In this document: piece by piece, positions 19,404-32,719 of the stretch | How the letters are laid out: every line of letters begins with the position of its first letter | Position numbering within the stretch: position 1 is the first letter of the stretch | Source of the DNA: Medicago truncatula | Lineage: Eukaryota > Streptophyta > Magnoliopsida > Fabales > Fabaceae | Direction of reading: 5' to 3' | NCBI RefSeq assembly: GCF_003473485.1 | Contig: NC_053047.1 | Span: 3,983,001-4,047,000, forward strand | Length of the DNA stretch: 64,000 bases | Notes under the pieces: generated by a model | Told to the model about the DNA's origin: nothing | Seen by the model: the letters and a program-made list of their open reading frames with translations, nothing else | The model's database searches: none | Made by a program: the position numbers and the translations under genes

Positions 19404-19559
19404 AAGGAAGATTATCTATCAAATACAACACTTCAAGTCATTTTCCTTCATTTGTAATTTTTTTTGTTTTTGTTTTTAATTTCATGTATCTCATTATATC
19501 ATCATTAATCAAAGAAGATGTTGCATTAAATATTTTATTACTGCTTGAAAGGAAAAAAA

Positions 19560-19990
19560 AAAGATTGCACTTAGTTAAACAAACTACAAAAAACTTAATA
19601 ATCAAATTATATCAAACTATTGACATGCAATGATAAAAGAGTAAAATGTTCATACATTATATCAAAACATAATCAACACAATAGTTTGAACTTAATCAAA
19701 AACATATCAATGTTAATTACTTCGTACAATTTTATTAAAACAAACATAGTATGCACATTATATCAAAATAAAATCATCACAGTGAAATGTTCATACATTG
19801 TGTTAAAAGTAATCATCACACTTAAAAGTAATTTACTTCATTTAATCAAACACAAATTAAAATAATTTTAAAATCATATTATTAGATCAAAACACCTTAA
19901 ACAAGTGAAATGTTCATACATTATATCAAAATATAATTGACACAATAGTTAATATATTTAATCAACAATATATCCATGTTAATATCGTCA
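19560..19990. repeat. Degenerate repeats of a 'gttcatacattatatcaaaa' unit
   Basis: The unit, followed by 'taatca.cacaatag', recurs near 19647, 19745-19820 and 19907, and once more upstream near 19071. 'Ttgcacttagttaaa' also appears twice (about 19125 and 19565). Spacing is irregular, so this is a decayed array or nested copies of one element. No coding potential is evident. Confidence 0.55.
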
Positions 19991-20450
19991 AACGATTCTA
20001 TTGAATAATTATTTAAAGCTTCTCAATGCAACATCAACAACAACAAAAATTACATGTCATACCATAATTGCACACTTTGTGGCAACAACAAGCAAAACAA
20101 TTTGCTCAAAAAAAAAAAAAAAAACAAGCAAAACAAATATTAGAGAAGCAAAACAAATAAAAGAAAAAAGATAATATATTTTATAAAAAATCATAAATAA
20201 GAGTTTTAAGATTGTACAAACTCTAAGTATCATCTTCATAAATCTAGAAATAGTCTTCGATGTTCACTTTATACCTTGAAAATTTTAATTGATTTTAGAT
20301 ATATGTCGAAAACAAAATAAATCCATATATCATAAGATATCAACTTTAGAGAAATGGTATTTGTACCAAGATAACTTTTGGAACAACTTTTTTCCTTCTA
20401 CTTTTGGAATAAAAACAATAGAGAAAAATAAGAAGAGAGTAAGAACACAA

Positions 20451-20820
20451 CTAGTCGGAGTACCCATTGCACGGGACAACTAAATTATTCAATATCATAA
20501 AAGTTTGTCATGTATTGTTCTACCTTGTGTAGTGCTATTATGTTTTTTGTTGTCATGTGTTGTTTCATCTGTAAAAAAAAATATGTATGGGACAAAATAA
20601 CACAATACAGAGTGGTATAAACAAAATTTTAAGGTATCGAACATTTTTTGTTGTCTTGTACGTTTGATGGACAAAATGCTATTTTGGTATTTTAAACAAT
20701 GTATATTCAGGACAAAAATTTGTGTCGTAGTTTAGTAAGAGACAAAATTTTAGTTTTTGTCGGGTCCTTTGTCCCCCGATTTGTCCAGTCCATGAACAAT
20801 TTTACAAACAAACATAGTAC
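20451..20820 (-). mobile_element. Helitron 3' end on the minus strand
   Basis: Read on the minus strand, CCCGTGCAATGGG forms a short hairpin followed after ten bases by CTAG and then a host T, the standard Helitron 3' terminus (CTRR|T). The terminus is at 20451. The element should extend to the right; its 5' TC end was not identified, so the right limit is arbitrary. No Rep or helicase sequence is seen, so it would be non-autonomous. Confidence 0.5.
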
Positions 20821-21075
20821 AATTATAGTTGTTTTGTCTAATTACTTTATTCTTTAACAAATCAAAACACCATAGTCTCTCTTTGTTCTCCAAAGTCCAA
20901 ACCTTGATTTTCTTAATCTTTTTAATTTATTTTTATTTTCCTTATTCATTTAACTTTATATGAAAGTTTGTTTTTCGTTAAATCAACCTTTTGATTTTAT
21001 GATTTGGTGGTGCTTCAAACACTAAAAAACAAACGTTAGAAAATGTGTTGAATTGCAAGGTAGATAAAGGAAAAG

Positions 21076-22412
21076 CAAGATTGTTTCTAGTGTTTTATGA
21101 GCCTTAGTCATATTATGAGAAAATGGTCCCTTACATTATACATCATAAACTTTTTTTTTGGCCTTTGTTGTGTTTTTATTAGCTCTTCATTTCAATTCTT
21201 TTCGCTTTTCATTACTAGATATATGTTATTTTAGGCAACATCGTAAAATAAATCAAATACTCAATAGAAACCGAAACAAAACAAAAAACTCGTAAAAATA
21301 GATAACAATAGCACAAATAAAGTAGACTGAAAATTCTAGCACATGAGAATAATATCACAAAAACAAGAATATCAACACTTAATTAATTAAATTTTAGCCT
21401 TTTGGATGCATAATTCTCCAATATTAAACCCATAGCAACAATTATACTTGATACAAAACCAGCGTTACTTTTTAGAGGAACCAAAGATACAAGAACTCCT
21501 TTATATGTTACAAGAACATCATTCCTCATTTTATATGCTACAACTACAAGTAACTCCATCAAGTTCATTGTGACAGTGTGCCTCCAATGAGGAATTTAAG
21601 CATGCTTAATCACTTATTTAAATAATTTTATCACACTTATGATAAGAAATTGCCTCACAGAAATTAATGAGACATGCGTTAATTTTGACGGTTGATATCT
21701 CAACTATGTGACACCCAAAAATATTGTGTGTCAAATGCATCTCATCCTATATATTATTGATAAAAAAGAAAAACAAAACAAAAAAAAGGTTGGGTGGGCC
21801 GCATGATCCTAATTGTGTCTCACGGCGTGTTTCTTGATCATGAATGTCCCTTACATGATCTTGCATTATCAAATTCAATTATGCAATGCTTTCAATCAAT
21901 CCATGAAAGTTGACATTATTGTATTAATATAATTTATTTTTTAGGATAGTCTTAAGGAAAGATTAAGATTTATTTCTCAAGTAGCTCATTTTCAACTAAA
22001 ATATCATTTGTTTTGTTATGAAGAGTCTTCCAATTTCTTGGATAATAAATATCACCAATATTTTTATAATTAGTGAAGCAAATTATTATGAACAAGGGCT
22101 CAAAAAAATATCATCAATTTCTTGCATGATAAATTTCTTGGCACAATATTAGGAACAACATGCCCAATTTTTTTTGTAAGAGGGTGTATATAGAAAGCTA
22201 TGTTTAATATTTGAGTATATATAGCAAATCACACCAAAACATTAACAAACTTCAGTCCAGTATAATCTGGGGCCTTTTGATGCCATTTTCTAAATATACC
22301 CCCAATATTCCAAGTCTAGCTATATACACTTCACCCCTATAAAAAATTTTGGACCCCTAACAGCATGGGCCCCAGGCCATTGAACCTCGGCCTATGCCTA
22401 GGGCCGGCCCTG
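21076..22412. mobile_element. Non-autonomous hAT element, longer copy
   Basis: The right end is TGCCTAGGGCCGGCCCTG at 22395-22412; the diverged left end starts CAAGATTGTTTCTAG at 21076. Flanking 8-bp duplications are AGGAAAAG (21068-21075) and AGGAAAAA (22413-22420), one mismatch. Large parts align with the element at 46701-47633, including 'aaaataaatcaaatactcaa' and the 'tatatagcaaatcaca' block. It is about 400 bp longer because of a segment at about 21366-21780. No hAT transposase is present. Confidence 0.85.
21383..21568 (-). other. ORF inside the extra segment of the hAT element
   Basis: A 61-codon open frame (starts MNLMELLVVV, ends ASKRLKFN) lies in the part missing from the sister copy at 46.7 kb. 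It has two hydrophobic stretches and good open composition, and could be a captured exon. No family is recognised. Alternatively the shorter copy deleted this region and it is ordinary element sequence. Confidence 0.3.
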
Positions 22413-22420
22413 AGGAAAAA

Positions 22421-23560
22421 GTTGAGAGTCCTCTGTTTCTTGGTTGATGTTATTAGTAAAACTATACATTCAAGTTCAACTTTGTAAATAAAACATCGAT
22501 ACATGTAAACATAGTAGTGACCATAGTCATAACTCTTTGTTATCGTTGATTAATTGTATAGTTCAAATGTGAAATATTTCAAAATGATGTGATTATTTTT
22601 TGTACGACTATCTTTTTATGTGAAAATAAAAAAGAGAGATGCAATTGAGAGATAAAAAATCTAGAAATAAATCAATTCTTTTAACCATTACATTTTGCAT
22701 TTTTGGTATGAGACATGTATAATCCAATATTTTAGTGTAAATTCAGCTTATGACAGAAGAATATGAACATGTAATTCTTGTGATCTAAAGGAGGGTTGTG
22801 TATCAACAAGATGTCAAGATAGGCCAATTCATAAGCTAAAAGTTTAGATGCTGCGAACAAATATCATGATTGGCCATAATTTCCTTTCAAGCACCCTTTT
22901 AGAGGTTAGAATCATCCCACTCATGTCATCATTGAATCATATATCTGTAAACCACAAATCAATTCAATTTTTCAATAAGTACTATGAGTTAACCTGTAAT
23001 GTAAGCAACAATAACTTCTAATTTACTTCCAAAGGACACAGACCTAGAAAAGAATACCAAACACGACACCGACACATTTATACTAGTGAATGTAATTACA
23101 TATATCGATGTCAAACACCAAACACACCTTTAATAAGAAGTGTCTGTCTACATATAAATAAATAAAAAGTATAGAGAGACAAGTAGCATGCATAGTTACT
23201 AAATTAGACGTCGATATAGTACCCTAACATAAGTCCAAAAGGTAAATAAGTCTAATCATGTAATATTATTTCAAAACATGTGAAATTTTGTGTCACTAAC
23301 TTATGTATCTATAACATTGTCCCAAATAAATAACTCACTCCCTAATAAAATATAAACAAAATTTGATACATCTAAGTTGTAATGCAAAAATTGACTATTT
23401 TATTTTATCCTAACTAATGGTAGTACACTAAAAACGTGCTTCATAATATAGGTAATGAAGTTGAACTTTTAAACGTGATTAACAAGAGTAAATGTGAATA
23501 ACTAAATATTTCAATAAGTTTGCAAGTGGTTAATTTTACTTATATTTTGGTACGGATGAA
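22421..23560. other. Intergenic interval, scattered repeats only
   Basis: No coding sequence is recognised. Around 23035-23150 there is a cluster of 'gacac' and 'aacac' words related to those at 6456-6571 and 26735-26880, a dispersed low-complexity family. The rest would hold the 3' flank of the kinase gene ending at 23566. Confidence 0.4.
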
Positions 23561-23565
23561 GTATA

Positions 23566-26500
23566 TCATTTACCTCTTCCAAATCTTGATTTACGAGCTG
23601 CACGCCGCACACCGTCATTCCAATATGCACCTATTTCTTCTTTTTGGGCCTGAAATTATTTTTAGTAATGAAAACAAGATATAATTTGATACATATATAA
23701 TATAAAAATACATATCTTAAGCTATTTATTAAATAAGAAAAAGAGAGTAACTTTTGCACGCACATGTATGATTGAATCATGGAGATAATATATTTACCTG
23801 TGTATTCATTAGTTCCTTAGGATCAAAATCCATTGAAACCCTTTGATTAGGTAAATCATATGTTCCTTTTGCAAAGTTAGGATCCAATGCACTAATTTTA
23901 CTTCTTGATCCATCTGATAGTGTTGATGACGCATCTTGTTTTCTTCTTTTTGTCCATGAAAAATCATTAGACACCCCTTTGACATTTACTGGTACACTAT
24001 AGCCATTACCATCAGCAACATTCAACTTTTGAGAAGTCTCTAACATTGCATTCATTGAAGTCTTTGAGTGATCTTTGTGCATAGTATCTCCTTTTCCCTT
24101 TGGAAGATTTGCTTTACCATCATCTTTTCTAGCATTTTGAGAAATATTCTGCGTTTCGATGGCAAAAAAATTAAGATGAGTAAATATAAGTAATAGTACT
24201 CTCTCTGGTCTCAAATATAAACAAAAAAGTCTATTTATTTTGTCAAAGTTTAGACCAAATACATAGGAATGAGTAGTACCTCTTTTGAAGTTGATTTAAC
24301 AAAATTGTTGTGGTCATGGAAAGCTTTAGAGACCCGTCTTTGTTTTTGTTGCCTTCTAGATGTCGCAGCCTCTCGCATTTTATCGCTGGACTTTTTCCTG
24401 TGAGAGATTTTCTAGACTTCAGTTACAAAATCATGAAGTAAAATGTCGAGTTTTGTTGGAAGCTACAATCGGGTAAACTACAACAACAATCAAGCCTTAT
24501 TCGGCCAGGCAAGATTGATTACATAAATCAAACGATGTTTGATCACATAAAATATCCACTTTAAATTACTAGTTTAATTCAGATACTTTTAAAACATCAA
24601 CCCTTGTTCAAAGTAGAAAAATACAAAAAACTCATACAAAGATCACTCGGTATTTGATTTCAAAGTTCGACCAATTGAATGTACGTCTCTGACGGTAGAG
24701 CGAATTTAGCACCTTTCTATTATTCATGTTTAATGTTTACAAAGTACAATTTGTGTTTATGTACTACACTCCGGTTAACGAGATTAACTGGATCGAGTGA
24801 CCTGCCCACTTTTTAGTAAACTACGAGTCATATCCAACAAATACCTAAATCTAGACACGGTTATTCAAAACTATAAGACATATTTGAGTATAGAAATGAT
24901 ATTAAACAAAATGTTCACTCCAATTCTTCTATAAACTTAAGTTTTTTTTTTCTTCCATAAGCAAGACATTCAGTATTAAAAAAAAAACTACAATTTGGGA
25001 ATCACGCTCAAAGCAAGAGAAATATTTAATTATATAAATAGCTATCTACATGATAAATTTTTTTTAAAATTTTTTTTTTTATGACTAATAAAGACCGTAA
25101 AATTTACCTGGATGTATCTTCATGACCTTTAGCATCCATTTCTTTGCTGGGTGTATACTTTGGCAGGTTTGATGGATTACAAGCAAATGGCATTGTGTTG
25201 AAGTACTATAAAGGACATACCATGATACATATAGTTAGAAATCAAACCTTATTTTATACACAATTGTACTATAGTGATTAAACATCACAATAAATTTACA
25301 TGTTTGGAATGATGATATAAATAATGAAGGTAATTTTTCTACTACCAAACAAGAATCTTATTGAAAAGGCAAAGGAATCAACCTCAGATATTAGAGCCGA
25401 GGAGGCGGTTCCACGCTTGCTAGGATCAATAGACAGTAAAGTCTCGAGTAAACCTATGGTCGATTCAGGAAAATCAATGCACCTCTCTCGAAGAGAGCTT
25501 TCGTAATTAGTCTGAGGTTTGAACATTGTTGCATGAGGAAGCTTGGTCTTTTTCCAAAACTCCTCAGGTGGAGAACCACACAGTTTGAAAATTTTGTGTA
25601 ATTGTTCAACCTATACAATCAAGAAAAACATAAATCATGTTAAAATGCAGAAGTAAATTTAAGAGTTAGTGTACCACAAGTAAATTTTCACCATTCAACA
25701 AAAATTCGTTCACATATAAAGTAATCTAAAGAAAATGTTAGCCTTTCTAATTAACAAATGGTTAAAACAATAACCAAACGATTGAGCTCAAGTGGTTAAT
25801 AAGTCTCAGATAAGAACAAATCGTTTGGAAGACTCCGAGTTTAAATTTTGGCCGAACTTTTAGATTATTACCTCAGTTCTCCCCTTAAGAATAGGCTTTC
25901 CAAGAAAAAGTTCTGCAAATACACATCCAACACTCCAAAGATCGACTGATACTCCATAGTTGGTTGCTCCCATCAAGAGCTCAGGAGGACGATACCATAG
26001 AGTTACGACACGACTTGTTAAAGGGTGCTTATTGTTAGGACTAATTGAGTTTGCCAATCCAAAATCAGCTATCTTAAGAACACCTTCATTGTTCAACAAG
26101 ATATTTGATACTTTGATGTCTCTATGCATGATTCCACGTACATGACAATGCTCAAGTCCGCTTAATAGTTGTCTCATGTAGCATTTTATCTGCGGCGAAG
26201 AAAAATTATGCATGAAATGTAACTAGATAATTTGTGTTGGACACATAGAATTAGATTGAACTTGTCGAAAAAAGATTAGGCACCATGAACTACGAAGTCG
26301 GTGAAAACATGATAACAAACCTGTGCATCGGTGAAAACAATGTCAGAACGAGATACAAGACCAGCAAGATCATGTTCCATGTATTCAAACACAAGGTATA
26401 TGCTATTTGACATTCGAGAAGTAATTATTCCTTCCAACTTCATTATGTTTGGATGGTCAAGCCTCCTTAAAATTGTTATTTCCCTTGCCATGAACCTTAT

Positions 26501-27980
26501 GCTCTCGGCTTGGAAAGTGTCAAACCGCACTTTTTTTAGAGCAAACATTTTTCCAGTTTCAACTTCACGCGCTCGGAACACACTGCTATATGTACCTTGT
26601 CCAATCTGTAGAAGTGGAATACATTTAAGTAGACATGTCATTAATGATTTAAACCAAAAAAATGTAAGAATTTGAACACATGAAACTTAGCTTGCTAACA
26701 GAGTTATGTACAAGCTTGATACTAACCTATGAAAATGCGACACTGACACTAGACACATAGACATAGATAATAATTTGAGAAATAAGAAGTGATTGAATGT
26801 AATTACATGTGCTATGTATGTGTCCGACATTAACACATGACAGACACTGGACATGTCTTCAACGGTCGATGATACTTAATTGCTAACTCGTGGCGAGCTT
26901 GTTCACCGGTCTAAAGTTAAATTGATAGTCTTCGTAAAACTTATTTATACAACTAGTTTATAGTTATTCAACTCATTCTTTTCAACTTGAATGACCACAA
27001 AGATAGATCAAAAAGGATAAAGCAAGAGAAAAATGGCATGAAAGAAAATGACATTTCTTTATAAAGACTAGTACACATGAACTTATTCAACAAAATTTAC
27101 TCCAAAGTTAAAAAAATTAAAATCCGAAAATGAATTGTCCCACTAAAATTTGGTCAACATTCAAAACTAGTATTCCCTTAACTATATTCCAATTTCCACC
27201 AATGTCATTATTGATGGAACCACATTTCCTAAAACAACTTATGAACTTATAACTCATATGATTGATCTTTATGGAGTTAGTTAAAGCAATATTATGCATT
27301 TATAAAGCAATATTATGCATTTGTATTGAGTTTGAAACAACTTATCATTATTAAATAGAAAAAGAACCAATTGTAGTTGTCACATATGGTTGAACATTTC
27401 GCTCGCACGTGCTATGACTTGGGTTTATATTCGGAATTCCACAATCGGTATAATATACATAAATTCTTCTATAAATCATCAATGATGTTGGTGATTCTCC
27501 ATGACCTGGCATGATGTGTGCCTCACCTGTCCTAAAATATTTCCAACTTTTCGAAAGAAAATTTTAACTTTTAGGACAAAAATTCGAAAACTTTTGTCCT
27601 AGAAATTAATGGTACAACGCAATAATAAGTAGTACCTTATCTAACTTTTGATAAGCATCAGCTTTGAGAGGGATCCAACCTTGAACAGCTTCAGCTGCAG
27701 AAGCTGTAAGCCAAGGAGGCCAACCAGCAGCATTTTGTTCAGCTTCAACATATCTTTGTGTAAAACCAATTCTAAAGCTGAATGAGCCACTACTTTTTTT
27801 TGAGTTATTTTTCTTTAACTTGCTATTCTTATTTTCATGTAATGATGATTTAGAATTTGAATCCAAAACCACCAAACCAGAATGACCCTTTGAAGAAGGA
27901 ACAACCTCTACAATTTCTCCGACGATCGGTGCCGGAGAAATATTCCCCGCCACAGCATGTTTTGAACCAATGCAACCCAT
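23566..27980 (-). CDS. CDK-like Ser/Thr protein kinase (IBS1/At1g54610 group)
   Basis: Eight exons: 27636-27980, 26321-26605, 25872-26189, 25383-25610, 25108-25205, 24280-24397, 23798-24148 and 23566-23649; 1827 nt, 608 aa, all GT-AG. The N-terminus MGCIGSK is a typical N-myristoylation/acylation signal, so membrane attachment is likely. A conserved GWPPWL.A.A.EA.QGW block precedes the kinase domain (residues about 115-400): IGQGTYSSVF loop, FALKK lysine, a PSTAIRE-like AESIRFMAREI helix, HRDIKVSN catalytic loop, DFGLA, and TLWYRPPELL. The tail is basic and Ser/Lys-rich and ends YWNDGVRRAARKSRFGRGK. Family members include Arabidopsis IBS1, linked to BABA priming; substrates are mostly unknown. 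The catalytic loop has Val where relatives usually have Gly (HRDIKGSN). An in-frame 'AGAG|gtaaat' four codons before the stop resembles a donor, so an alternative 3' end is possible. Confidence 0.95.
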
Positions 27981-28239
27981 TTAAGGTTTAGAAAAAGAAA
28001 AAAAATGGGTGTTGGTGATTGTAGGGGAGATTTCCCCCTACATCAACACCCTCCAATGCGGTCGGTGCACTCAGATCAAAGGGATTTCACAGAAGAAGAT
28101 GATGAGGACAAATTGAAAACAAGGGCATTTGAAATTTCAGGGAAAATTGCACCTTGCTTGTGGAACAAACAACCCTTTCCCCTGTTTTTCTCTTTCCTCC
28201 TCTGTTTTTCTCTCTCTTCCCCTGTTTATCTCTTTGTCT

Positions 28240-29300
28240 CTATTTTTGTGCTATTTGATTCAATTTTGTTGTTGTTTTGTTTTCTGCAACTGAATATGTG
28301 TAAGATCCGTTGATAATTGAAGGGTGGAGGTTTTTCAATACCGAAAAATATGGAACAGAATTGGTTCTTTTCATTATTACTATTATTTTGAAATTTTTGT
28401 TACAATAGTATATGAGTATTTTGATGTTGAAAAATGGAAAATGATGTGTAATGAGATTCAACACCAACTCTTGAGCTCCCACATTTGGTTTAAAAAGAGC
28501 ATCAAAATGTTGTTTTGCCACATCACAAACTCCACCTTGACATGTAATTTCTTCACACCCCTTTCATTCAAGAGGTTATATTCACATTTTTCTTCTTGCT
28601 TTGAATCGAGGCTCACAAATGAAAAAACTTGGTTTTCAAATCTCTTTCTTCAAGCCAATGTACTTTTTCTCATTGCCTTCTTAAAAGACTCCTCTTGTAT
28701 CAACAACTCTGCATGCTTCTCATTCAACTTGTGGCACCTTCTATTATTGTCTAAACTATGTTTTCAAAACCCTATAAACAACCAATTAGGATGAGGATGA
28801 ACACCTTTTTTTTTTTTTTTTTTATCTTCTTGATAGGGTCGATCATTAAAATCTCCTATAATACACCAATGAAGCGAGGACATATCACTTAAACTCTCAT
28901 AACAAATTGCATGCCTCTCTTCAACGGTTGCATAGTGGATAACCATAATAGCATGTTAACCTCCATTCTCTCCGCATCCTCCACGATAATGTTAATAAAA
29001 CTTCTTAAGTAATTAACAAGTCTGAAATGACTGCCTTCCCACCACAACATCGCATACCTCCACTTCTTCCTTCCACATCTATAGATAAACACGAATCAAA
29101 TACCAACATAATCCGAATATTTTCAAAGTGTCCGAGCATGAGATAGAGTCTCAATAGAAATAATATATCAACTTTTCTCCCCGAGCCAGGTTTCGAAGAT
29201 TAGGAATTGCACTCGGGCCATCCAATCTCCAGCAATTTCAAGTGAGGATAATCATTGGTCCCTAACAATCGTGATAGCTGTCATGATTTGCCGATAAAAA
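28240..29300 (-). pseudogene. LINE (L1-type) ORF2 fragment, frameshifted
   Basis: Minus-strand frames, switching several times, match plant LINE ORF2 between endonuclease and reverse transcriptase. At 28764-28946: SLHWCIIGDFND, with the GDFN of the AP endonuclease, then HPNWLFIGF. At 28240-28740: a KCHKLNEKHAELL-like linker, then VAKQHFDALFKPNVG. At 28889-29092: an FIYRCGRKKWRYAML segment in another frame. A poly-T run at about 28809-28823 interrupts the frame. No reverse transcriptase palm (YADD) is present. It lies just upstream of the CDK-like kinase start. Confidence 0.7.
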
Positions 29301-29706
29301 ATGTTGCATTTGTTCTTTATCAGGTTTTTGCTGAAACGGATACCTCCTCACGTCTTCATTTTTTTAATGAGCGTTGCTATAGATCAAGAAGGTTTCCTTC
29401 GTGAAACTTCCCAATGCCAACATGTTGTATTTGCAAAGCAAGGGAAAACTTGCAATTCTTATTTAAAGGAAAACATGGGTGGGTCAAGGTTTGACTATCC
29501 AATGAAAATAAATCGTAAAATGCTTGGATGTAACCTCTCACGACATTAATCATTTCTGTTTTTTAATCTACACTTCCATGTAAAATTTCATTAACTCGGG
29601 ACCCACTATTTTCTGAATAAGCTTGAGAATCAAGAGGCACTAAATGCCTATTTGAATAAACAAATTTCTCTTTCAGGTCCTTATAATAAGAAGAAGACTT
29701 AATTAT

Positions 29707-30800
29707 GTTGGTGTAAGTCTTAGATGCCAATAATTTATGTTAAACTTATGTTATGTATCATGATTTTTATCATTAAATAAAATATGGCATTCTTTATTAC
29801 ATTTGTTTGTTGTAAGATTAATAAAGTCCATAGAATTGATAGTTCATATAATGGAACATTAAGTGTGACTTAATCATGAGATTACATTAATGGAAAGAAC
29901 ATTATTCTTAAAAGTATCCGTAGTCAAACTTTAATATAAATCAGGATAATAATAAAACGTAGAGACTATTATGTTTGTAGATTGAGGATCACATCCCATA
30001 GGTCATGAATATGAGATATTAAGTCTATACATAAGTGTAAATATTAGAGGTAATATTTATATTTGATTGACCTACCGTGAGAATACTACATAATATGTTA
30101 TGAAAATTCATAAGATATTCTCATAATGATAACGATGTATACCAATCTTAGACCTAAAACCACTATGATCTCTAGATGCGGACTCAAATGCTTTATTTCC
30201 ATTCAAACGTAATATATAACAGGATAAACATAACGTTGGTTAATGGACATTTGACAAATCATTCTGAGGGACATGAATGTCATAGATGTGATTTGTCCCT
30301 CCTTCATAACAGGAGATATATTTTTAGACCTCTTGATGAAATATGACTGTAAAATTGCATAACCATGTCAAATTAAGGCAATATTAGATATTAGACTTAT
30401 TCGTTACTCAGTATATTTCGAAATAAAAAAATATAAATATTGAGTTATACAAGGGTAGCACAATCTATGTCTTGTGTTCGATATAGATACGAGGACAACA
30501 GAGTAATTGTACGCATGAACATTATCATGGAAAATATTTCGTCACATCACTTGATATTTTTGTCACCTAGGTAGTAGTCATGAGTTAATGAGCTTACAGA
30601 AGTTCAATAGTGATTACTTAACTTACGGAGCACACAAATAGTTTATAAATAGAGCAATTGTGTTGAAGTTAGAAGTTACAAGTTTTGGTAAACTGGTATA
30701 TATAATCTTTTTGATACATGATTAAGTTTTTTTATTATATAACTATGGTCTTATTGTTCCTAAACAAAAACTATTGTACTACTGTAGCTCGTAGTATTTT
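29707..30800. repeat. LTR-like dispersed repeat, tentative
   Basis: A long AT-rich block beginning 'tgttggtgtaag' has no open frame but sustained non-random text ('gatctctagatgcggactca', 'gagttaatgagcttac') of the type seen in plant LTR or LARD elements. No paired LTR, primer site or coding region is seen in the window. It ends where similarity to the ASG1-like 5' region begins (about 30815). Confidence 0.3.
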
Positions 30801-30814
30801 GTTTTAAGTCGAAG

Positions 30815-31060
30815 GTGATTGATTTATTTGATGGTTTTCCTGACTCTATTTTTGTTTAATTTGTTTAGAGGACATGACCGCCGATCGGATTGAAATTCCC
30901 CAAGACTGTCGTCAAAGAAATAATCGATGAATGGGAGAGACTCCTTTGCAAAACTACAATATCAACGGCAAGCAGCACAACCACACATCCATGTTTTCTG
31001 CTACTTTTAAACTTTGAGAAACTCGATTGGAGACTTGGACACCGAGGAAAGCGAAGAAAT
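30815..31060 (+). pseudogene. Broken duplicate of the ASG1-like first coding exon
   Basis: From about 30815 the sequence parallels 33170-33430: the same 'tgactct...tttaatttgtttag' intron end, then GGATTGAAATTCCC, a 'gtcaaagaaataatcgatga' match, 'agagactcctttgcaaa.actac', and 'acacatccatgttttctgctac'. The ATG context is lost and indels break the reading frame. The later exons are absent. It is a local partial duplicate of the gene at 33.2 kb, 2.4 kb upstream in the same orientation. Confidence 0.8.
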
Positions 31061-31099
31061 AGTCTATGTTTATATCATATTAAATAGTAATTTTTTATA

Positions 31100-32715
31100 A
31101 GATTTTTTTAATAATAATTAAAAGTATATTAGCAAAATTCATGATTAATGCTATTGAAAATTTAAAGTCATATATAAAGGGACAAAGAAACTTGCCAGTT
31201 GACGGTGGAATTGAATCCATAAAAGAGGGAAAATACAACCACAGGAGGACACTGAATCTTTTATAAACTTTTTGGAATTAAAATATTTTTTTTAGGGAAA
31301 TTAAAAGAAAATTAGTTTCTCATTTAGAAATAGGAAAATAATTTTTTTTGAATGCTTCTACAATGAGAGAATGAATGATTACATTTAACACAGAAAGAGA
31401 ATGGATGATTCGTTTAACGCATAAACAGAGAATGAGTTAAGAAATTGCAAACCCTAACCACACATTCTTCAGTTTCAGTTTCCCGCTTCCGTTTTCTTCC
31501 ACACCCTTTTCTTTTCGGCAAGTATCACGGACAACGGCGGTTGTTTCGATCGAAAAACAAAAACACATCAATTTGATCCCTTGAAATTTAACAAATTGCA
31601 TTTAAATTTTGTCATAAAGAAATTTTACTTTTTTTTACGGGATTCAAATTATCCCAAAAAAAAATAAAATAGTAGAGTCCTAAATATCTTTTTTTTTATA
31701 AACAATACACATGAGTCACTAGAACAACTCGACTGCAACATATTTACGAACACGTTTTAATTTTTTTTTAAAAATAAATATAGTCATTTTTTTTATCTAG
31801 GATTAATTTGGCCCCTACACATGAGGGATCAAAATGAGTCTTCACTTTAAAACAAAATTAAACAAAACTATTTTTATTTTTTTTATAGAAAAAAAAACGT
31901 GTACAAAACCCTCAAAAACGGTTTTTTTGTGTACACACGAGGAGTAATTTTTTTTGTGTACAATTAAACTTGCTAAAAAAACGTGTACAAAACCCTCAAA
32001 AACGGTTTCTAATATTTTGTAACAAAAAAAGTTGCTTAGATGTTTTTTCTTTTTTTTGAAGGAAGGTGCTTAGATGTTGTTGATAGTGTTATTTCTTTAC
32101 AAAAACAAATATTATATATTTTAATTTTTTAATTATTAATATTATAATAACTAGTGAAAACCGTCTTTCCTCTCTTTTTTGTTATGAAATTTCAATTCTG
32201 ATTAAAAGTAAAAAATATAAATATTTTTTGCTTTTAAATTATAACAAATCAAACTAACGATAATTATCTATTTGAATGAAACCAACAATATAACAAAAAA
32301 AAAATATAATCTAATTTTTTTTTAATAACACCAACATCAACCTTTATTATAGAAAAAGTTGTTGTTTAAGGGTATAATTGTGATAATGAAAAAATAAGTA
32401 TAGATACACTTATCTAGTTTGTTATACTTTTTAAATGATAAAAGAAAAAATTGTACATTTGTGTTTGTTACGCTTTTGTTTTAATATTTAAATATTTAAA
32501 TTTATTTTATCTATTTGTTACATGTGTTATTTGTATTGAAAATTGACGGCAATTTTGGAAAGAAAAAGTCGGCCCAAAAAAATTGAAAGGTTTGTTTTCT
32601 TTGCAGTATAGATAATATTTAATTTCCAAAACCCCTATTTTTAATGGCAAAATAGATATATATAATAGACAAAAGAGGAAGAAAAATAGGGACTAAAAAG
32701 AGTTGTCATATAATC
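31100..32715. other. AT-rich non-coding interval with short direct repeats
   Basis: No gene is seen. Two copies of 'acgtgtacaaaaccctcaaa' followed by 'aacggttt' lie about 74 bp apart (about 31899 and 31981). At 32033-32078 a 22-bp insert of poly-T plus 'gaaggaagg' is bracketed by two copies of TGCTTAGATGTT, which looks like an extremely truncated SINE insertion. Confidence 0.5.
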
Positions 32716-32719
32716 CTTT

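Noticed and set aside
25324-26675. Several plus-strand open frames of 60-114 codons
   Set aside because: They are antisense shadows of conserved kinase exons of the CDK-like gene.
28005-28313. 102-codon plus-strand frame next to the CDK-like kinase start
   Set aside because: It is antisense to the 5' UTR and promoter region of the minus-strand kinase, with CT-rich low complexity, and no domain was seen.
29301-29549. 82-codon plus-strand frame
   Set aside because: It adjoins the minus-strand LINE fragment and has no recognisable domain; more likely part of a decayed retroelement.
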